DNA from: Tricholoma matsutake
Lineage: Eukaryota > Basidiomycota > Agaricomycetes > Agaricales > Tricholomataceae
Assembly (NCBI GenBank): GCA_026075535.2
Contig: AP026541.1
Span: 1,984,001 to 2,048,000, forward strand
Direction: 5' to 3'
DNA: 64,000 nucleotides
Shown here: positions 44,908 through 57,000 of the stretch, piece by piece
Layout: each line of letters starts with the position of its first letter
Numbering within the stretch: position 1 is the first letter of the stretch
The notes under the pieces: generated by a model
Told to the model about the DNA's origin: nothing
What the model saw: the letters and a program-made list of their open reading frames with translations, nothing else
Database searches by the model: none
Made by a program: the position numbers and the translations under genes

Positions 44908-46399
44908 TTGGGTTTTCGCTTTATGTTTTTGTGTGACATGGTTTGTGCTCATCTCTGCTTTCCCCCCACGGACTATAGGAATTTATGTATTCACATTAGT
45001 ATTGACTAATAAGTAGATAGCATCGCTGCGAGGGTTGTTCGCCAACTTGGTCAAGTTTGAGTGTAAGTGTGGGCCAAAAGATGTAAGGTGTGGCGTTGAG
45101 GGTGGCCGTACTTCAATTGTCACGTCAACAACATATGTACCAGTTAGTCTCCCGTAGTCAGACTATAAATTCGTGTGGACACTCATATATAGTCTGATTT
45201 CAGGCTCGATACTGATAGGTGTGGCCGATACTGACACTGATAGTGAGCGGAGTTTGTAAGCGTTTCCCACGCCAAATGCGGACATTCTTACACTCTTGTG
45301 TTTCCTATGCTCATTGCTTCCTATTGGAGGCCCAATTCATTGACCTTGTGTGTAATTGTAGGTCTGAAATCCTAGTTGAGGAGTTGTAGCCAGAAGTTTA
45401 GGTGCTAAGCAATGTCATTTTTGTGTTCTGTACATAATGAAACATGGTCAGTTTCATGGCAACAAGCTTGAGGTGTCTGAATGACAACTGTGCACCTTCA
45501 AGCTATGAGGGGGATGTTCATAGCATAGCAAATAGTGATTCTGGGGGATTATTTAAGAATGTGTTGCATTTGATAAATCTCAGTTCAGTGTTTCATGTTT
45601 CGCTAATGATAATTGTCCCCTGGCAGTCACAGGGTGGACTACCTGCAAGAAGTACTTCCTGGTGGCATGTTCAATATTGCTGTGCTCAAAATGTCCATGA
45701 GCTAAACATCTTACCTTGATTTTTACAATTAAAATGTTGGTTTATTCATCCAACCATAAACTATGCTCCTAAAAATTGATGTATCTTCACTATTCTTATC
45801 TCCTCTGCTGTTCATGAAACAGCCATCTAATACAGTAGTCCCAGTGCCCAACCTGTGTTTAATGCAAGATAGGCTTTGGTGTTTTGTTGTAAAATACTGA
45901 TTGAAATTTCATTTGTGACCACTCACTCAGCCCATTCTTTGAGAATTTGACATATAACTTCAGGCTTCCAAGTCATTGTAATACATAACTAGGAGGCCAC
46001 AGAGGCAGCCATAAAAATGATCTTGACATGGTGTAGATGAGAGTGCGCATAGCGCACAGAAAATTTTGATAGGGAGCTGAACGTGCATCAAATATCTTAC
46101 CATTGAGGGCAAAGCTCTTAGAGGCATGTTATCAATGTTGGATCAAATTGAATACAATACTTCTAATGCCTGAGTGGCTTGCTACCTTCGACAGTGAGTA
46201 TGCACACTCCCAATTCAGTATCCAAGACTTTTTTGTTTATTTATTTAATTTTTTCCACATCTATCGGTATCGAGCCTGATTTCACGCGCGCTTGATACCG
46301 TTGATCAGCATTTCAATCGTGTGAACGTAAATAATCTCCTTTAGAGGAGATTATTGGTAAGCATGACATCTTATGTTTATCGTCTGTCGGGGAAGCACA
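44908..46399. other. Intergenic DNA
   Basis: About 1.5 kb between the CM1 gene and the Crinkler-like pseudogene. No ORF with recognisable motifs, LTR end or terminal repeat is seen. Confidence 0.4.
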
Positions 46400-48385
46400 T
46401 CACCATATACGGATCTCGACAGTCTCAGAGGCGTTCTTTGGAACGCACCCGAGGGCACTTGAAGTCCCCACCAGATCAGCCAGTGAGTAATCAACTATGT
46501 GATAATTCCCATCGGAGACACCCTCCGACTGCGCCCAAATAGGGATATCCTCACCGAAGTACAAGACATCGCATGGATGCACACTTGGGCCAAACACTTC
46601 AGCAAGGTACACCACAACTAATTCCTCGAGTTTGGTTACCTCGCCCTGCCCCTTCAGTACTGCATAGACCATTTAGAACATGATTGACCAACCCCACGGT
46701 TGTGTCCGTAGTCAGATGTTGGGCGGCAGCAAGAATGATGAGAGGTTCGTCAATCAGCGCTCGTTTGCTCGAACTGTCGTTGAGGCCACGGAACTGAGCG
46801 AAGCCAAATTCAACCCATTGCTTCTCGTCGTCGTCTAAAACTACATCCTTACGACCAAGGATCCATGAGCAAATGATATGAGCGAAACGATGGACAACCG
46901 TTGGATCTAAGTGGGGCCAAATATACATTGGGAGCGCGAATTCAGAGATTGGTTACCGCACCTTTGGTAAATTTCGTTAAGTCGACGAAGGGTAGTTGTC
47001 GTATGTTGGTGGCGAGGCCTTCGGACGCCACACATTTCGGGGTATCAGATGGGCTGATAGATGTAACAGAGTGGATGTATTTATCTAATAATTTGTGAGG
47101 CGAGCGAAAGGAATTAGCAATCAGAATATCCAGGAAAGTTACGGTGAAGCGATGCCTGGAGCGGCACTGTGTGTCAATGAAAATCAAGGTAATGTCTGAG
47201 ACTTAGCTCCCCTGAAACCATGACCAGCAACGACGAAGCAAGGACTGACCACTAAGGCTTTCAACCAAGTGGGGGGGGCAAGTATCTCAAAATATAGGCG
47301 GACTGTGCTTTGAATGACTCGAAGGCCCCAGTTCGCGTACGAGTGTGCCACGGTATATCTGTTTTCAGGACTCCATAATTCACTACTTCTTCGTCTTCTT
47401 TCTGGGATAGTCCCATTCCAGATACGATGGTGTGACCAATTTTGCCCCACGCAGACAGGATTTCATGTAGAATAGGTCACTCCTTTGAGGTGTCGGCGGC
47501 AGATCTGTAAGCTCCTCTGTACAATCCTGCAGGTACACCGGCAAAAGGGATGCACAGCTGGGCGAGGTGTTCCGCCACTCTTTTATCATCACAAGATGGT
47601 CTCCACGACTCATACAGATCGACTTTCCTTAAAAATGTTTTTTTATCTTTTCGCGGACTCGGCTGAGCACACCATCCACTCTCTGCTTGATTCTCACCGT
47701 TCGGGGAAGGTGGGGAACGCGGGTATTCTTTGAGCGATGCTGCTTGATTACGAGGGGTGCGCGGCGCTTCGCAGTCTTCCACACGGGGTCGTTTAGCAGA
47801 ACGCTCGGGAGATCCTGGGGATTGTGGACGAGTAACTGGATTGTTCATATTGAGGGGTAACAAGATGGGCGAACATTGAAGAGAGAACGTACAAAGGGGA
47901 AGAGAGGGAATGGGACAGGATAAAACGTTTGTGAAATATAGGGAGTGGCGCATTGTTCAGGCAAACAGGCAAAATAAAGAGATGACGAGAATACTCATGG
48001 GAGGGCGGAAGTTGCACAACGATATGGAGGTGCTTGCGAGGGGGTGATGAGAAATGTTCCGACAATTCATCGAGAGGGTCTAATTCAACGCAGTCTGCGG
48101 TCTCCTGCGGACTTTGATTGCATCGCAGCTTCACACCAAAGTTCAGAAGAATGAATAGGTGGGGATAGCGTCCCGAACGTCAGATCTCCCAATCGACACA
48201 TGCTGGGAGGACGCGCTCACCTTCCATATATCGAGCCTGTTGGTGTCGATGCCAACCAAGGCATGTTCCAACTCCTTCTTTATCGCTTTCTTCAGGTCAT
48301 CTACTGTCTCACCCTTCTCAATCAGGACCGGGAAGGGGCTGGACGTGTTGAGAATCCAACAGAAGAGTTTGAACTTGTCATCTAT
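46400..48385 (-). pseudogene. Crinkler-like (CRN) gene, decayed
   Basis: The first readable exon (48385-48221) has FKLFCWILN, ETVDDLKKAIKKEL and RLDIWK. A 92-nt GT-AG intron (48129-48220) joins in frame to LRCNQSPQ..ELDPLDELSE and KHLHIVVQLPP. This is the ubiquitin-like Crinkler N-terminal domain, ending in the usual HIHI(V)V-PP. A low-complexity RSAKRPRVED linker follows (about 47800), then a long C-terminal domain in shifting frames (RSSELWSPENRYTVAHSYAN, RALIDEPLIILAAAQHL, YLAEVFGPSV), which I could not name. No in-frame ATG precedes the first exon, and at least three frameshifts (about 47186, 46935, 46630) break the C-terminal part. Crinklers act as secreted or nuclear effectors in oomycetes and as nuclease/NTPase-linked proteins elsewhere. 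Confidence 0.72.
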
Positions 48386-49824
48386 GCTGATTGCTTACCG
48401 GTCTTGGATCGCTCAGACAGATTGGAATCCATTTGTGAATGACATGTACAAGTACTATGACAACCCAGAGCTACACTCGGAGCAAGCTGAGCTCTCTCCT
48501 TCTGGAGCGGCCACGGTGGCGAACCTGGGAGACTCGGAAACCCGTTATTTGATTGTATTTGTCCGCGCTCTTGTCCACTCAATTCTGGGTAGCATGTGGA
48601 GCTATCAACCATAAGTTCAATGTCTCGTTGACCGACGTCTTCCCTGTCTTCCCTGCCTTTGCCAGTGAGTCGCGGTACCACTACCAGTGATAACTTGTGG
48701 CTGACCCTTTGTATTGGCTAACTTTATTGATAATCATCTGCTTTAATTCGGCTATATCACTGCACAGGTTTGCGAATCCGTTCCAATTACTTAGTACGTA
48801 GAAATTACATTTCCCAGCTCAGCGATGCTGAAGGAATACAGACGATCTTGGTCAAATCAAGCAGATCAGGTGCATATGGTATGTTGTTATTAAGAGATCA
48901 GGTTACTGTCATCGTTTGTCATCGATTCATCTGTCATTCATGCGTTAAGTACTAGTCATTTCAGTTGTTTTGTCGGTCACATGCTCATGGGCTTTTCGGG
49001 CGGCGGACGCGACACTGCTTTCTACAAAATGCAAGTTGCGGGTTGGATGGCATATCAAATACGTACTGCCCTCCTACCAACTTACATGAACTTACATGAC
49101 AGTTGCCAGTGGTTAGGCGACCCACAGATTGCTCATCTGCGTGTCCTTGTTTGCGCGTACGACCATATTGCTGAACAATTCCGGCCCTGGCGATCATTGA
49201 ATAAAAATGGTTCAGCATGTCCCTAGGTTCTCGCCAACAGAAAGGAGCAGGACCCAGCTCACCGGGCCATTCGCGCTCAGAAGAATCTTGGTGGATTGAG
49301 CAACCTAGCTCTGTAATCAACATGCTACAAGCGATAGATACGCTAAGAGGTTTTGGGAACAGCCTGAAATACTCCGAGATTGCAGATGGTCAAAAGCTTG
49401 AAGAAAAACCATATTTCCAACCACGAGTCCGCAGTATACCCGCTATCCGCGATCCGCGATCCCGACGTTTGTCAGTGAGTATACGTAAGGCGCTTTGCCG
49501 ATAGCTGCATAGGCTTGCCATCAGAGGTAAGATTAGATTGAATGGTTGTTATACTAACGCTCTATAGCCTAGTAGCACAGGATGCAATTAAGATGCAGCC
49601 GCCTATCGCCTTCGGACTCAACTTAAAAGCTAAGTTCCGAGCCTAACACAAGGGCGGTGGTCGGTTTTTGAAGTCGGCGAAAATACTCCGAACCGGCATC
49701 ATTTTCTCCATCGCTTCCATTGAACATGTCCAACGGTTACAGTTCACGTCAAATAGCGTGATTGTCACACAACTAATCTAATACTAAATATCCTCCACCT
49801 GTCAAGGCTGAAGTCCTCCTTCAA
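48386..49824. other. Region without a convincing gene
   Basis: A plus-strand frame at about 48340-48614 (DWNPFVNDMYKYYDNPEL, VRALVHSILGS) and another at 49205-49300 (KEQDPAHRAIRAQKNL) look protein-like but short, and no splice model joining them was found. They may be remnants of one gene. The last ~300 bp should contain the promoter of the transporter gene; no TATA box stands out. Confidence 0.3.
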
Positions 49825-51928
49825 ATGGCCTCTGAAGAGACCTCGTTGCTGACATCCGAACGCCTACCGAATGTCGTTTTCGACCATGGGGATGCCTACA
49901 ACCGGTTTACTCCTCTCAAAAAGGCGATGATCTTGGCCATGGTATCATTTTGCGGATTATTACCTCGTATGTTCTTCATCATACTATTTTTCTTGGCCCT
50001 TAAATGCGCTTTGCTCATTACAGTGTTAATATCTGGTTCTTTTGTTCCCCTGATCCCACAAATCGCGAACGACCTACATTCGACTGGTTCTGTAGTCAGG
50101 TTAGTACGTCACTTTGTTGTCGGCGACTTGAAGAACCTTACCTTCATCCGGATATTACAGCCTCGCCTTCAGTGTCTCTGTCTTTGCAGCCGGGCTTGGG
50201 AGTCTATTCGGAGGTTCATATTCCACGTACTGTAAGTTTATGCGCAACCCCAAATTCTGTCCAACCATCGAATTGTGTATTTTATACAGATGGCCGCCGG
50301 CTAGTGTATATCTACGGGCTCTGCCTGCTTTGTGTTGGCTCGATTGGCGTCGCACTTGCAAGTTCCGTCCACCAGCTGATGTTCTGGAGGTTTTTCCAAA
50401 CTTTTGGTGCTTCACCGCCACTGGCGGTTGGTGCGGGCGTTATAGGCGACATCTACAGGTTAGAAGAACGCGGTACGGCCATGGGGATATTTCTTATGGT
50501 TAGTGTGAAGCGTATAGCGCCCTCGCCCTGATCCGATCATTTTTTTTTCTTCTTTTCGCAGGCTGTCTTGCTTGGGCCGACGCTTGCGCCCCTTGCTGGT
50601 GGTGAGTAATGATCGTCGCGACTTGATGTTGGGTGATGACGTGTAATTCTCACCTCGCTTGATAGGTTTAGCCGCTTATTATGCTTCTTGGCGCATCATG
50701 CAGCTTGTGCTTGCCGTCTCAGGGGTACTCGCTTTGGCATGTGTAATCGCGTTTTTCCCTGAGACGATGCCGCCGAACACTCGAGGTATAGACAAGAAAT
50801 GTCAGGAAACAGGTCGTCGTTGGTCGTTCGAATTCATAAACCCTCTAACACCGCTATGGCTGCTTCGTAGTCCATTGTTAATGGGAGTAGTGAGTGATCA
50901 CGCTGGTTATTATACACCGTATTATTTAACGTGATGTTGGGCTGAACAGTGTGTCGCAAGTAGCCTCCTGTTGTTGACAGACTTCGGTAATCACTTCAGT
51001 TTTACTATGGGTCCTGCACATTATTAACTGCTTCTAGCGATGTTGACTCCGTTGGTGTATACTATTGTAAGCACCTGACTACACTATAGTGGTCAGGAGC
51101 GCTCACTCGTTATCCTAATGAAGGGATTGCGATACAATATCCAGAACGAGGTTATCCTTGGAGCTTGCTTCTTGCCAAATGGCCTCGGAGACTGCGGTGG
51201 GGTTTGTTTTTCGAACATGGATGTTCAGAATGCTGAATAATTATCTCCAGTGGGAGCGCCCCTCGCAGGACGAATATCTGATTACCTTGTCGTCAAGTAC
51301 AAAGCACGTCGTGGCGGCGTATGGTGTCCTGAAGATCGGTTACGAGTCAGTTTATATGCAGCTTGGACTATTGTGCCTCTTTCAGCCCTATTCTTTGGTC
51401 TATGCTGCGACTTCGTGGGTGGCAATGTGGGACTGGCACTTACTTTAGTGTGCCTATTCGCAAACGGTGTTGGGGTATGTTAGCTTAGGATGTTCTTTGT
51501 TCTTTGATCGCAAACTTAACCAGCGTCTCACAGGTTCAAATGGTACTCGGACCAAGTATGGCGTATCTCGTTGATGTTATGCACACACGTAGTGCAGAGA
51601 GCGTCGCAGCGAACAGGTTTGTGGTTAATTATTCATTTCGCGATTTTGTACCGATGTAACGTTGCATCATCAGTGGGTTCAGATCTTGGTTGATATCTGC
51701 GGCTCTCATCGGAGTTCTTCCTCTCATCGATTCCATCGGAATTGCAGCAACATATGCCATCGCGGCTGCGCTAGCTTGGGTTGGATATGTGTAAGCGCAG
51801 AACGTACGCTGTGACACTGACCTTGTGCTAACTTTTCGTCTGCCAGAATTCTATGGCTCATCATCCGATACGGCGACCGAATCAGAGCAAGCAATGATGT
51901 TGGTTTTACTAAAGCAGAAGATAATTAA
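49825..51928 (+). CDS. MFS transporter, DHA1 drug:H+ antiporter type
   Basis: Thirteen exons give 468 residues: 49825-49966, 50024-50099, 50161-50231, 50290-50498, 50562-50601, 50666-50889, 50950-50986, 51038-51066, 51124-51196, 51251-51474, 51534-51616, 51674-51790 and 51847-51928. The twelve introns are 51-63 nt except the fifth (64 nt), all GT-AG, and every phase closes. The protein starts MASEETSLL and alternates hydrophobic helices consistent with 12 membrane spans. Residues ~97 on read YGRRLVYIYG, and ~149-162 GDIYRLEERGTAMG, the loop block typical of fungal DHA1 multidrug/polyamine-type exporters. Later blocks are RRGGVWCPEDRLR and YLVDVMHTRSAE. It should export small molecules from the plasma membrane using the proton gradient; the substrate is unknown. 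Exons 7 and 8 are very small (37 and 29 nt) and would be missed by simple gene finding. Confidence 0.9.
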
Positions 51929-52265
51929 ATGGTGCACTTTTGAGGTCACTTGCGACCCATCCAATCCTTCGTCAACAATCTTTTCCCCTCATCAATATTA
52001 CTATAGTGTCGGATTATCGAACGCGTCGCGAGAGACTGCTAGGAATATTTCTGTTTTAAACAGGACTCCTGTCGCCACCATTCCCTCATTTACCTCTATT
52101 TCTATCATAGCCTTTCCAGTTTGTATTATATATAGATACCAAAATAATAATTACACTACGTACGAAGTCTCTCGAGCAATATTGACAAGGACTTTGGGTT
52201 CCTAACAAAAGATACTACTGAACTTGGCTTCAACCAAAATAGTTGACTGAATAGAGAGTAATGTC
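51929..52265. other. 3' flank of the transporter gene
   Basis: AT-rich DNA with no ORF of note. It ends where the foldback element begins. Confidence 0.4.
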
Positions 52266-52927
52266 CACTACTGGGGCTGACCTGTGTTTCCCACAGAAAC
52301 ACAGCCTTAGAAACTTGTTTTAAGACTTCTGATGTGTATATCCTTTGGATATTCTTAATATGTATGTAAAAGAAATGTCAGGGAAATATTTTACATGTAT
52401 CCAAGCTGTATCTGCAAGGAACATAAAAGGTGTATTCTACAATGTTTCTTTCAGATCCCTTGTGGAAACATTTTTCATGTTCCCTTTGTGTAAGTTAAAG
52501 AAACACTTTTTATGTAATTATGTCTGTATCTGTAGAAAACATTTAACATGTAATTTTATTATGTGTTTCCTAGGGATACATGTGTAACCATGGTAACCCC
52601 TTTATTCTTTGCATGTATCCATAGAAAACACATAATAAAATATATGTCAAGTGTTTTCTGCAGATACAGCCATAATTACATAAAAAGTGTTTCCTTAACT
52701 TACACAAAGGGACCATGAAAAATGTTTCCACAAGGGATCTGAAAGAAACATTGTAGAATACACCTTTCATGTTCCTTGCAGATACAGCTTGGATACATGT
52801 AAAATATTTCCCTGACATTTCTTTTACATACATATTAAGAATATCCAAAGGATATACACATCAGAAGTCTTAAAACAAGTTTCTAAGGCTGTGTTTCTGT
52901 GGGAAACACAGGTCAGCCACAGTAGTG
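52266..52927. mobile_element. 662-bp foldback element
   Basis: Two arms of about 317 bp (52266-52582 and 52612-52927) are nearly perfect inverse copies separated by about 29 bp. The outer ends read CACTACTGGGGCTGACCTG and the inverse of CACTACTGTGGCTGACCTG. The right end abuts copia-1-type LTR sequence. The left flank is not LTR, so a target duplication cannot be shown. The CACTA start could suggest a CACTA-type origin, but this is weak. A transcript would fold into one long hairpin. Confidence 0.85.
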
Positions 52928-53066
52928 TAAGGAGAACCTGTACCATAGTAGGAATACAGTGTTCTTACCTCTGCTAACCCTAGCTGTAAGTCTAACTAAA
53001 CCCCAGGTAGGTTGTAAGGAACATGTAGTCTCTTCCCCTGTGCAGTGTATGTAGTCTGCTCCAACA
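52928..53066 (+). repeat. Truncated copia-1-family 5' LTR
   Basis: The last 139 bp of a copia-1-type LTR in plus orientation, from TAAGGAGAACCTGTACC to CTCCAACA. The upstream LTR half is missing beside the foldback element. The half-tRNA-type primer core GGTTATGGGCC follows at 53067-53077. Confidence 0.88.
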
Positions 53067-53517
53067 GGTTATGGGCCGTCATGAACGCGCCTTAACTGGC
53101 TGCAAACAATGTTGACTTCATTGTCTCCAAATTATAACCTTGCACTCTTCGTGAGCTGCACTTAAAACCTAGGTTGACTAGGGTTACACACTCTGAAGGA
53201 GTGTTTTCTCCTGAGATCATTAAAATGTGTTTTATTGAGTAAAAGACTGATTGAGCACTTTTAACAGCTGCCACCACAAATCATGTCTTCAACTCTTGAA
53301 AAACTTGTACAAACTTTTGATGGATCCAATTACATTCAATGGGCTGACTCAATGAAGGCGTGGCTCAGGTCTCAGGGCCTCTGGCTAGGGCATGGCACGG
53401 GTACAGGTAACACCATGTGTTTCCGGTCATGGGTATGCACGGGTATGGGATTGCCATACCCAGGCAACACCGTACCCTTTTCCATGGTGTTATGGGTATG
53501 TGCGGGTATGCCGGTAC

Positions 53518-53883
53518 TGTAAGGGGACTAGGGGGGTGCCCTGTGTGTTTTTCCTATTTTTTATGTTCGTCCTATATTTTTCCCCACCTCATTTCCTTCT
53601 ATTCTTCATTTTCTATGATTTTTCCGGATTTTATTACTAATTTTCCCTTGCTATCATGTTTGTACATGTTGACACTTTTATATTTAGAGGCGGAGTACCC
53701 CTTCCGACACATACCCCTTGGTATGATGTCATTCGACAGCCTTGATCTGCCTATCTCCGCCTTTTTCTATTTTTAGGTTATATTTGATTTTTGTCGTCTT
53801 CACATATACTGGGCATCAGCAAGGGGATCCTTAGAGTTTTCTCTTCGGATTTCCCTTTGCTAGAGGCTTAGGTTGCCCTTATA
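53518..53883 (+). repeat. Gypsy-2 5' LTR
   Basis: Starts TGTAAGGGGACTAGG, ends TTGCCCTTATA. A TATA-like TTTATATTTA lies near 53678-53687. The following bases, GTAGAAAATTCTCCCC, lack TGG; TAGAAAAT is complementary to ATTTTCTA inside the LTR near 53608. Confidence 0.9.
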
Positions 53884-54049
53884 GTAGAAAATTCTCCCCT
53901 AAGGCCCGAAAATCGCGAATGTGCTGCCCAAGATAGGCAGGTATGGACTGGACAACACTTCCCAAAGCTCCACAGAGTCCCTACACACTGTTCCAGATAC
54001 TCTCGCCTTTATTACACTGCCATTTTCGCCAAACGCGCTCCCTAGCGAC

Positions 54050-57000
54050 ATGGACGCATCAGAACGCTTCGACGTGCTTGAAAGCGACGTTTCCGGAATG
54101 CGCACGCAAATTGACTCACTTAAATCTACGATTGAAAACTTCGTTAGGACCCTCCAGGCTAACCCTATGACCAATAGTTCCCCCTTTACAACTCCAAGCG
54201 CACCCAACAACGACGTTTTGCCAAACGCGTCCACTAAGGAACGTGCCCAGATCAAACCGTCCCCCCCCGCCGAATTTAATGGTGCACGTGTGCAGGGACA
54301 TGCATTCCTTAATTCCTGTGAGTTATACATTAGTCTCCAGTCGCATCAATTCGTCGATGAGGCTGCAAAAATTTATTGGGCCTTCACATACATGAAATCT
54401 GAACGCGCCTATCTCTATGTGGACCGTATCCTACGTCAAACTAAAGAACTCGGTTCTCTACCTTTCTCCACTTGGGGTGACTTTCGAGCTGAGTTCATAC
54501 GCCACTTCTGCCCCCTCAATGAACACCACCGAGCAGTGACATGACTTGAGTCATCTGCTTACCACCAGGGATGTCGATCCGTGGACGACTATATCGATGA
54601 GTTCAAGGATTTGGTGGACATGGCAGGATATGGGAGTGGGTTACCAGTGGTGGTGAAGTTCTGATGGGGGCTCAACCGAGAAATTCAGGACCAGATTGCA
54701 CAAATGTTGGAAGGGCGCCCAGCGGACGATGATATCCTTGCTTGGTATGAAGCTGCTTCACTTTGTGATGAGAACTGACTCACAAATGCAGCATTTAATG
54801 CTGCATTCCGTGCTCCAACTACCACTCATACACCCTACACCTTCAATTGAAGCCTCCCCCGCCCTAACCCCATTCCTGTTCGTCAAACTCCCACACCAGC
54901 CGTCAATGTCCCAGTACCAATGGATGTTGATGCAGCCCGCAGCCGTGCACGTAAGTTGGATCTCTGCTACTGTTGTGGGGAACCTGGACACAGGGCTGGA
55001 GCGTGTCCCCATCGTCAGGATATCCGCATGCTCACCCCCGAGGGACGAGATGAACTCCTGCAAGATTTGTTGGCGCTTGTAGATGTTGAGGAAGTGAAGG
55101 ATCAAGTTGCAGAGGAGATTAAGTTGGAAGTTGTAGAGGAGCAGGATTTTCCTATTCGCAGCGAGTGAATTGTATGCCCTCACTGCCTGTCCATAACCGC
55201 TTTGAAGTCTTGTCAGTTGAATCCCCAGAGAATGAATCCATTTCTGTGACTGCTCCCCTCTCTGACCCTTCGAAGTTGGCTAAAGACGTACCTGCTCTCC
55301 CCATCTCTCCTTCTACTCCACGTCCCAAAATTAAATCATGGGAGCGTAAACTACCACACAAGTATATTGTGGCATCCACTCCCTCTGCACATTCCTTAAA
55401 CCTAGCCATCGAACTGCAGACGACCGACACTGGACAGATACTCAGTGTCTCTGCGCTCCTGGACTCTGGTGTGACTGGTCTCTTCATCGATTCCCATCTG
55501 GTACAACAACATCATCTAAATACTCGCTCACTCTCACATCCAATACCTGTATATAACGTGGATGGATCCCCAAATGAAGCTGGTGCCATCCGAGAGGTTG
55601 CAGACCCGGTTCTCCATTACAAAGATCATAGTGAGGGTGCCCTTTTTGCTGTCACTCAATTAGGAAAGCAAAAGGTGATTTTGGGATATCCATGGCTTCG
55701 AGACCATAACCCAGAGGTCGACTGGCACACTGGGTACCATGAGCCAATGTCCATCCCGCTGTCAGACGTGTTTCACAGAAGCCAGGCAAGAACGTCGTGG
55801 ACAGAAGGCGGCAATACGACGAACTCAGAAGTGTCGTGCTGGACCCCTGCCTATACCTGAAGTGGAATTGGAAGGGGTTCCTGATCTAATGCCAGACTCG
55901 GATGATGATGATGAGGACCCAGAGGAAGGGGAGGAGGGTGATCAGATCTTCTACACTGCGATTCGCTCATTGCATGAGGTGTGTGCCACATCGAACATAT
56001 CCCAATGCCTTGCTGAGGCCTTCCACAAAAACAATGCTGCTAAATCCTCTACTAACTCCTTACTCCCTCATCTCCATGAGTTTGAAGACGTGTCCTCCAA
56101 GGAGTCATTCGACTCTCTTCCTGTGCGTAAGCCATGGGATCACATGATCGAACTCACCCCCAGCGCAACCCCTTCATCCTGCAAGGTCTATCCTCTTTCT
56201 CCAGAAGAACAACGGCAGCTTGACCAGTTCATCGATGAGCACCTGGCCTCTGGATGTATTCGACCATTGAAGTCACCCATGGCCTCTCCCTTTTTCTTTG
56301 TCAAGAAGAAGGATGGCTCACTTCGACCGGTTCAAGACTACAGAAGGCTCAACAACATCACGGTCAAAAATCACTACCCACTACCCCTCATCTCCGAACT
56401 CGTAAACCAGCTCCGTGGAGCCCGATACTTCACCAAGCTCGATGTCCATTGGGGCTATAATAATGTGAGGATAAAGGAGGGAGATGAGTGGAAGGCAGCC
56501 TTTCGTACCAACCGTGGTCTTTTTGAACCGCTTGTCATGTTCTTTGGCCTTACTAATAGCCCTGCCACCTTTCAGACCATGATGAATGACATCTTCCATG
56601 ACCTCATCCTTGAAGGCATTGTCTGCATCTATCTCGATGACATCTTCATCTTCACTCGCACGGTTGAAGAGCACCGTCGCATCACGCGCCTCGTCCTAGA
56701 GCGACTTCGACGGTACAAACTCTACCTTTGTCAGGACAAATGCGAGTTCAAAAGGACCAAGATCGAGTACCTCAGCCTGATTATCTCGGAGGGTCAAGTG
56801 GAGATGGATCCTATCAAGGTAAACGGGGTCACAGCTTGGCTGACACCCACGAACAAGAAGGAGGTGCAGTCTTTCCTGGGCTTCATCAATTTTTATCAGT
56901 GTTTTATCAAGGATTTCTCACATCATGCACGACCGCTGTTCGACTTGACAGGAAAGGAGGCATGGAGGTGGGATAATGCACAACAGGAGGCGTTCGAAAA

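Noticed and set aside
48159..48614. 151-codon plus-strand ORF as a gene
   Set aside because: Its first half is antisense to the Crinkler N-terminal exon; only the second half looks protein-like and no gene model could be built.
52345..52848. Two similar Cys-rich proteins on opposite strands
   Set aside because: They are the two arms of the foldback read on each strand; nothing else supports coding.
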